Below are positions 15,426 through 16,935 of a DNA stretch of 16,935 bases, piece by piece (within the stretch, counting starts at the first letter, position 1; every line of letters begins with the position of its first letter). The translations under genes were made by a program, and so were the position numbers. Where the stretch lies: assembly GCA_038240295.1 (NCBI GenBank), contig JBBSDW010000066.1, positions 1 to 16,935 on the forward strand, in the 5' to 3' direction. Source of the DNA: JABDDM01 sp038240295. Lineage in GTDB: Bacteria; Bacteroidota; Ignavibacteria; Palsa-1295. The notes beneath the pieces were generated by a model. That model saw only the letters and a program-made list of their open reading frames with translations, was not told the origin of the DNA and made no database searches.

Positions 15426-16935
15426 ATGTACGGATTCACATCCATTCGGTTTGGTATTGGTTTAACGATTGCGCTGCTGTGCTTGTCGAACATCGCGCGC
15501 GCGCAGTTGGTGACGAACAATGGCGCGTCAGTTAAGACGTGCACCGGTTCGATCGTGCAAGTTAACGGAAGTGTTCACAATGCTTCCGGCACGTATGATA
15601 ATACGGGCACAACGACGATCACCGGCAATTGCACCAACGAAGGTACGATCGGCGATAGCGGAAGGATCAATCTTGCCGGCGATTGGATCAACAACAACAT
15701 CTTCAATCGTTATATCGGGCTTGTTGTCATGAACGGCACGGCTCAACGTTTTTCTGGCACCAAGGTCACAACCTTCCACGATCTCACAATCTTAGGCGGA
15801 AATGTAAAGACCTGTGATACCAACGAGATCGTTGACGACACGATGAACTTTACGAACGGCGTCGTTAGCACCACGCAGCCACACTTGCTTACCTTCACCA
15901 TAAACGGCGGGTGGAAAAATGGATCGAGTGCGAGTTATGTAAATGGCCCCTGTGGCAAAGATTTCAACACGACCAACGAATTTACCTACCCGGTTGGAAA
16001 GCAAGCGCGCTTTAACAAGTGCGGTATCATTCCCTCCGCCTCAACCGCTTCGACATTCCGATGCGAGTATTTCGATACTGCGTATGCAAACACTACGAGC
16101 ACCGATACGACGCTGAAACATGTGAGCAAATCACAGTACTGGCATTGCGATCGGACGAGTGGCTCCGTCAATGGGAAGGTGAGACTCTATTGGATCCACG
16201 GAGATTATCCGCCGAGTGCGATCGCAAAAATCTCCGATCTCAAAGTTGGCCGTTGGACGGGCACGCTCTGGACAAGCGAAGGCGTTACCTATGTCGCTGG
16301 TAGCTATGATACCGGGAACATCGTTTCGAAATATTGCACCACGTGGGGATTATCGCCTAACGAGCCATTCACGGTTTGCTCCGACTCCAGCTCAACTGCG
16401 CTACCTGTCGAGCTTGATCATTTCGCAGCAGTTCAGGTTGGTTCGCATGTACACCTTGACTGGCTCACCAGATCTGAATCGCAAAATCTTGGTTACGAAA
16501 TCGAGCGTAGCTCGAACGGCGAGACGCCGAAGCTCATAAAGTCCTGGCAGACCGACACAGCGCTCATGGCGAAATCGAGTTACGGTTCGGCTTACGCAAC
16601 CATGGACGACCCGAAGAGCGACGGACTCTATACCTACGATCTTTATCAGCGTGATGCGGATGGCGCCCGCTGGCATTCTGCCTCGCAAACGCTGCTCTTC
16701 AAACAGGTACCCGATGCCGCGCAAATTGCGATGGAGCTTTTCCCGAACCCAGCCACAACGCATGCTCAGATGCGCATTGGCCTCATCGAAGATGCTGCGA
16801 GTGTCACGGTGCAAATATTCGACGCTGCTGGGCGCAAGGTCTCCGATCAAAATTTAGGATCTCTCTCGGTGGGCTTCCACTCGTTAGCGCTATCCGATGT
16901 TGCTCACCTTCCTTCGGGCAGTTACACCGTGGTCG
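15426..16935 (+). CDS. T9SS type-A sorting domain-containing secreted protein (3' end outside window)
   Basis: The frame stays open for 503 codons from ATG 15426 to the window end. It begins with a signal peptide (MYGFTSIRFGIGLTIALLCL, ending NIARAQ). The first 300 residues are Asn/Thr/Gly-rich beta-type sequence with several cysteines (KTCTGSIVQVNGSVHNASGT, WKNGSSASYVNGPCGK, FTYPVGKQARFNKCG). About residues 325-420 form an FN3-like module beginning LPVELDHFAAVQVGSHVHLD and including GYEIERSSNGE. The C-terminus is a T9SS sorting domain (MELFPNPATTHAQMRI, VTVQIFDAAGRKVSDQ, LPSGSYTVV) lacking perhaps only its last 10-15 residues. It starts 14 nt after fibre 2, without a clear Shine-Dalgarno. 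A functional link with fibre 2 is suggested by this spacing only. Confidence 0.88.
   Translation, partial: MYGFTSIRFGIGLTIALLCLSNIARAQLVTNNGASVKTCTGSIVQVNGSVHNASGTYDNTGTTTITGNCTNEGTIGDSGRINLAGDWINNNIFNRYIGLVVMNGTAQRFSGTKVTTFHDLTILGGNVKTCDTNEIVDDTMNFTNGVVSTTQPHLLTFTINGGWKNGSSASYVNGPCGKDFNTTNEFTYPVGKQARFNKCGIIPSASTASTFRCEYFDTAYANTTSTDTTLKHVSKSQYWHCDRTSGSVNGKVRLYWIHGDYPPSAIAKISDLKVGRWTGTLWTSEGVTYVAGSYDTGNIVSKYCTTWGLSPNEPFTVCSDSSSTALPVELDHFAAVQVGSHVHLDWLTRSESQNLGYEIERSSNGETPKLIKSWQTDTALMAKSSYGSAYATMDDPKSDGLYTYDLYQRDADGARWHSASQTLLFKQVPDAAQIAMELFPNPATTHAQMRIGLIEDAASVTVQIFDAAGRKVSDQNLGSLSVGFHSLALSDVAHLPSGSYTVV

Overview
The window looks like chromosomal DNA of a Gram-negative bacterium of the Bacteroidota/Chlorobiota (FCB) group. 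The evidence is three secreted proteins (one broken, one cut by the window end) that finish in type IX secretion (T9SS) type-A sorting domains, a YidC with a large periplasmic domain, and fibre proteins opening with the NVGIGTTTP module. A lineage such as Kapabacteria or Ignavibacteria is possible, but that is an impression from protein style and was not tested.

Left part (1-5260, all minus strand): a compact cluster reads yidC -> mnmE -> mnmG -> murQ (murQ cut by the window edge). YidC inserts inner-membrane proteins. MnmE and MnmG together make the cnm5/mnm5 modification at tRNA wobble uridine 34. MurQ belongs to recycling of cell-wall MurNAc. The gaps are 14, 38 and 10 nt, so one transcript is likely. 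Two near-perfect parS-like palindromes (core TTCCACGTGGAA) sit exactly at the start and the end of mnmG. This suggests an origin-proximal location with ParB loading, although no oriC, rnpA, rpmH, rsmG or parAB is visible here.

Middle (5261-7036): a 334-nt gap holds two inverted arrays of the heptamer AGTTCTT / AAGAAYT. Next comes an unrecognised, histidine-rich polytopic membrane protein on the minus strand, then a long non-coding leader.

Right part (7037-16935, all plus strand): a surface/secretome locus. It holds (i) a degenerate T9SS cargo gene with a frame break right after its signal peptide; (ii) an intact T9SS cargo protein of about 831 aa whose roughly 230-bp upstream leader plus signal-peptide segment is a diverged copy of the leader of (i); (iii) two paralogous fibre/adhesin-like proteins with signal peptides, YadA-head-like glycine/asparagine repeats and no T9SS domain; and (iv) a further T9SS cargo protein that starts 14 nt after the second fibre gene and runs off the window.

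The gaps before both fibre genes contain several strong inverted repeats. The one at 13512-13618 folds on paper as an outer 10-bp stem enclosing two hairpins. The most interesting items are the paired parS-like sites bracketing mnmG, the duplicated leader/signal-peptide cassette, the fibre-T9SS gene pair, and the structured gap upstream of fibre 2.
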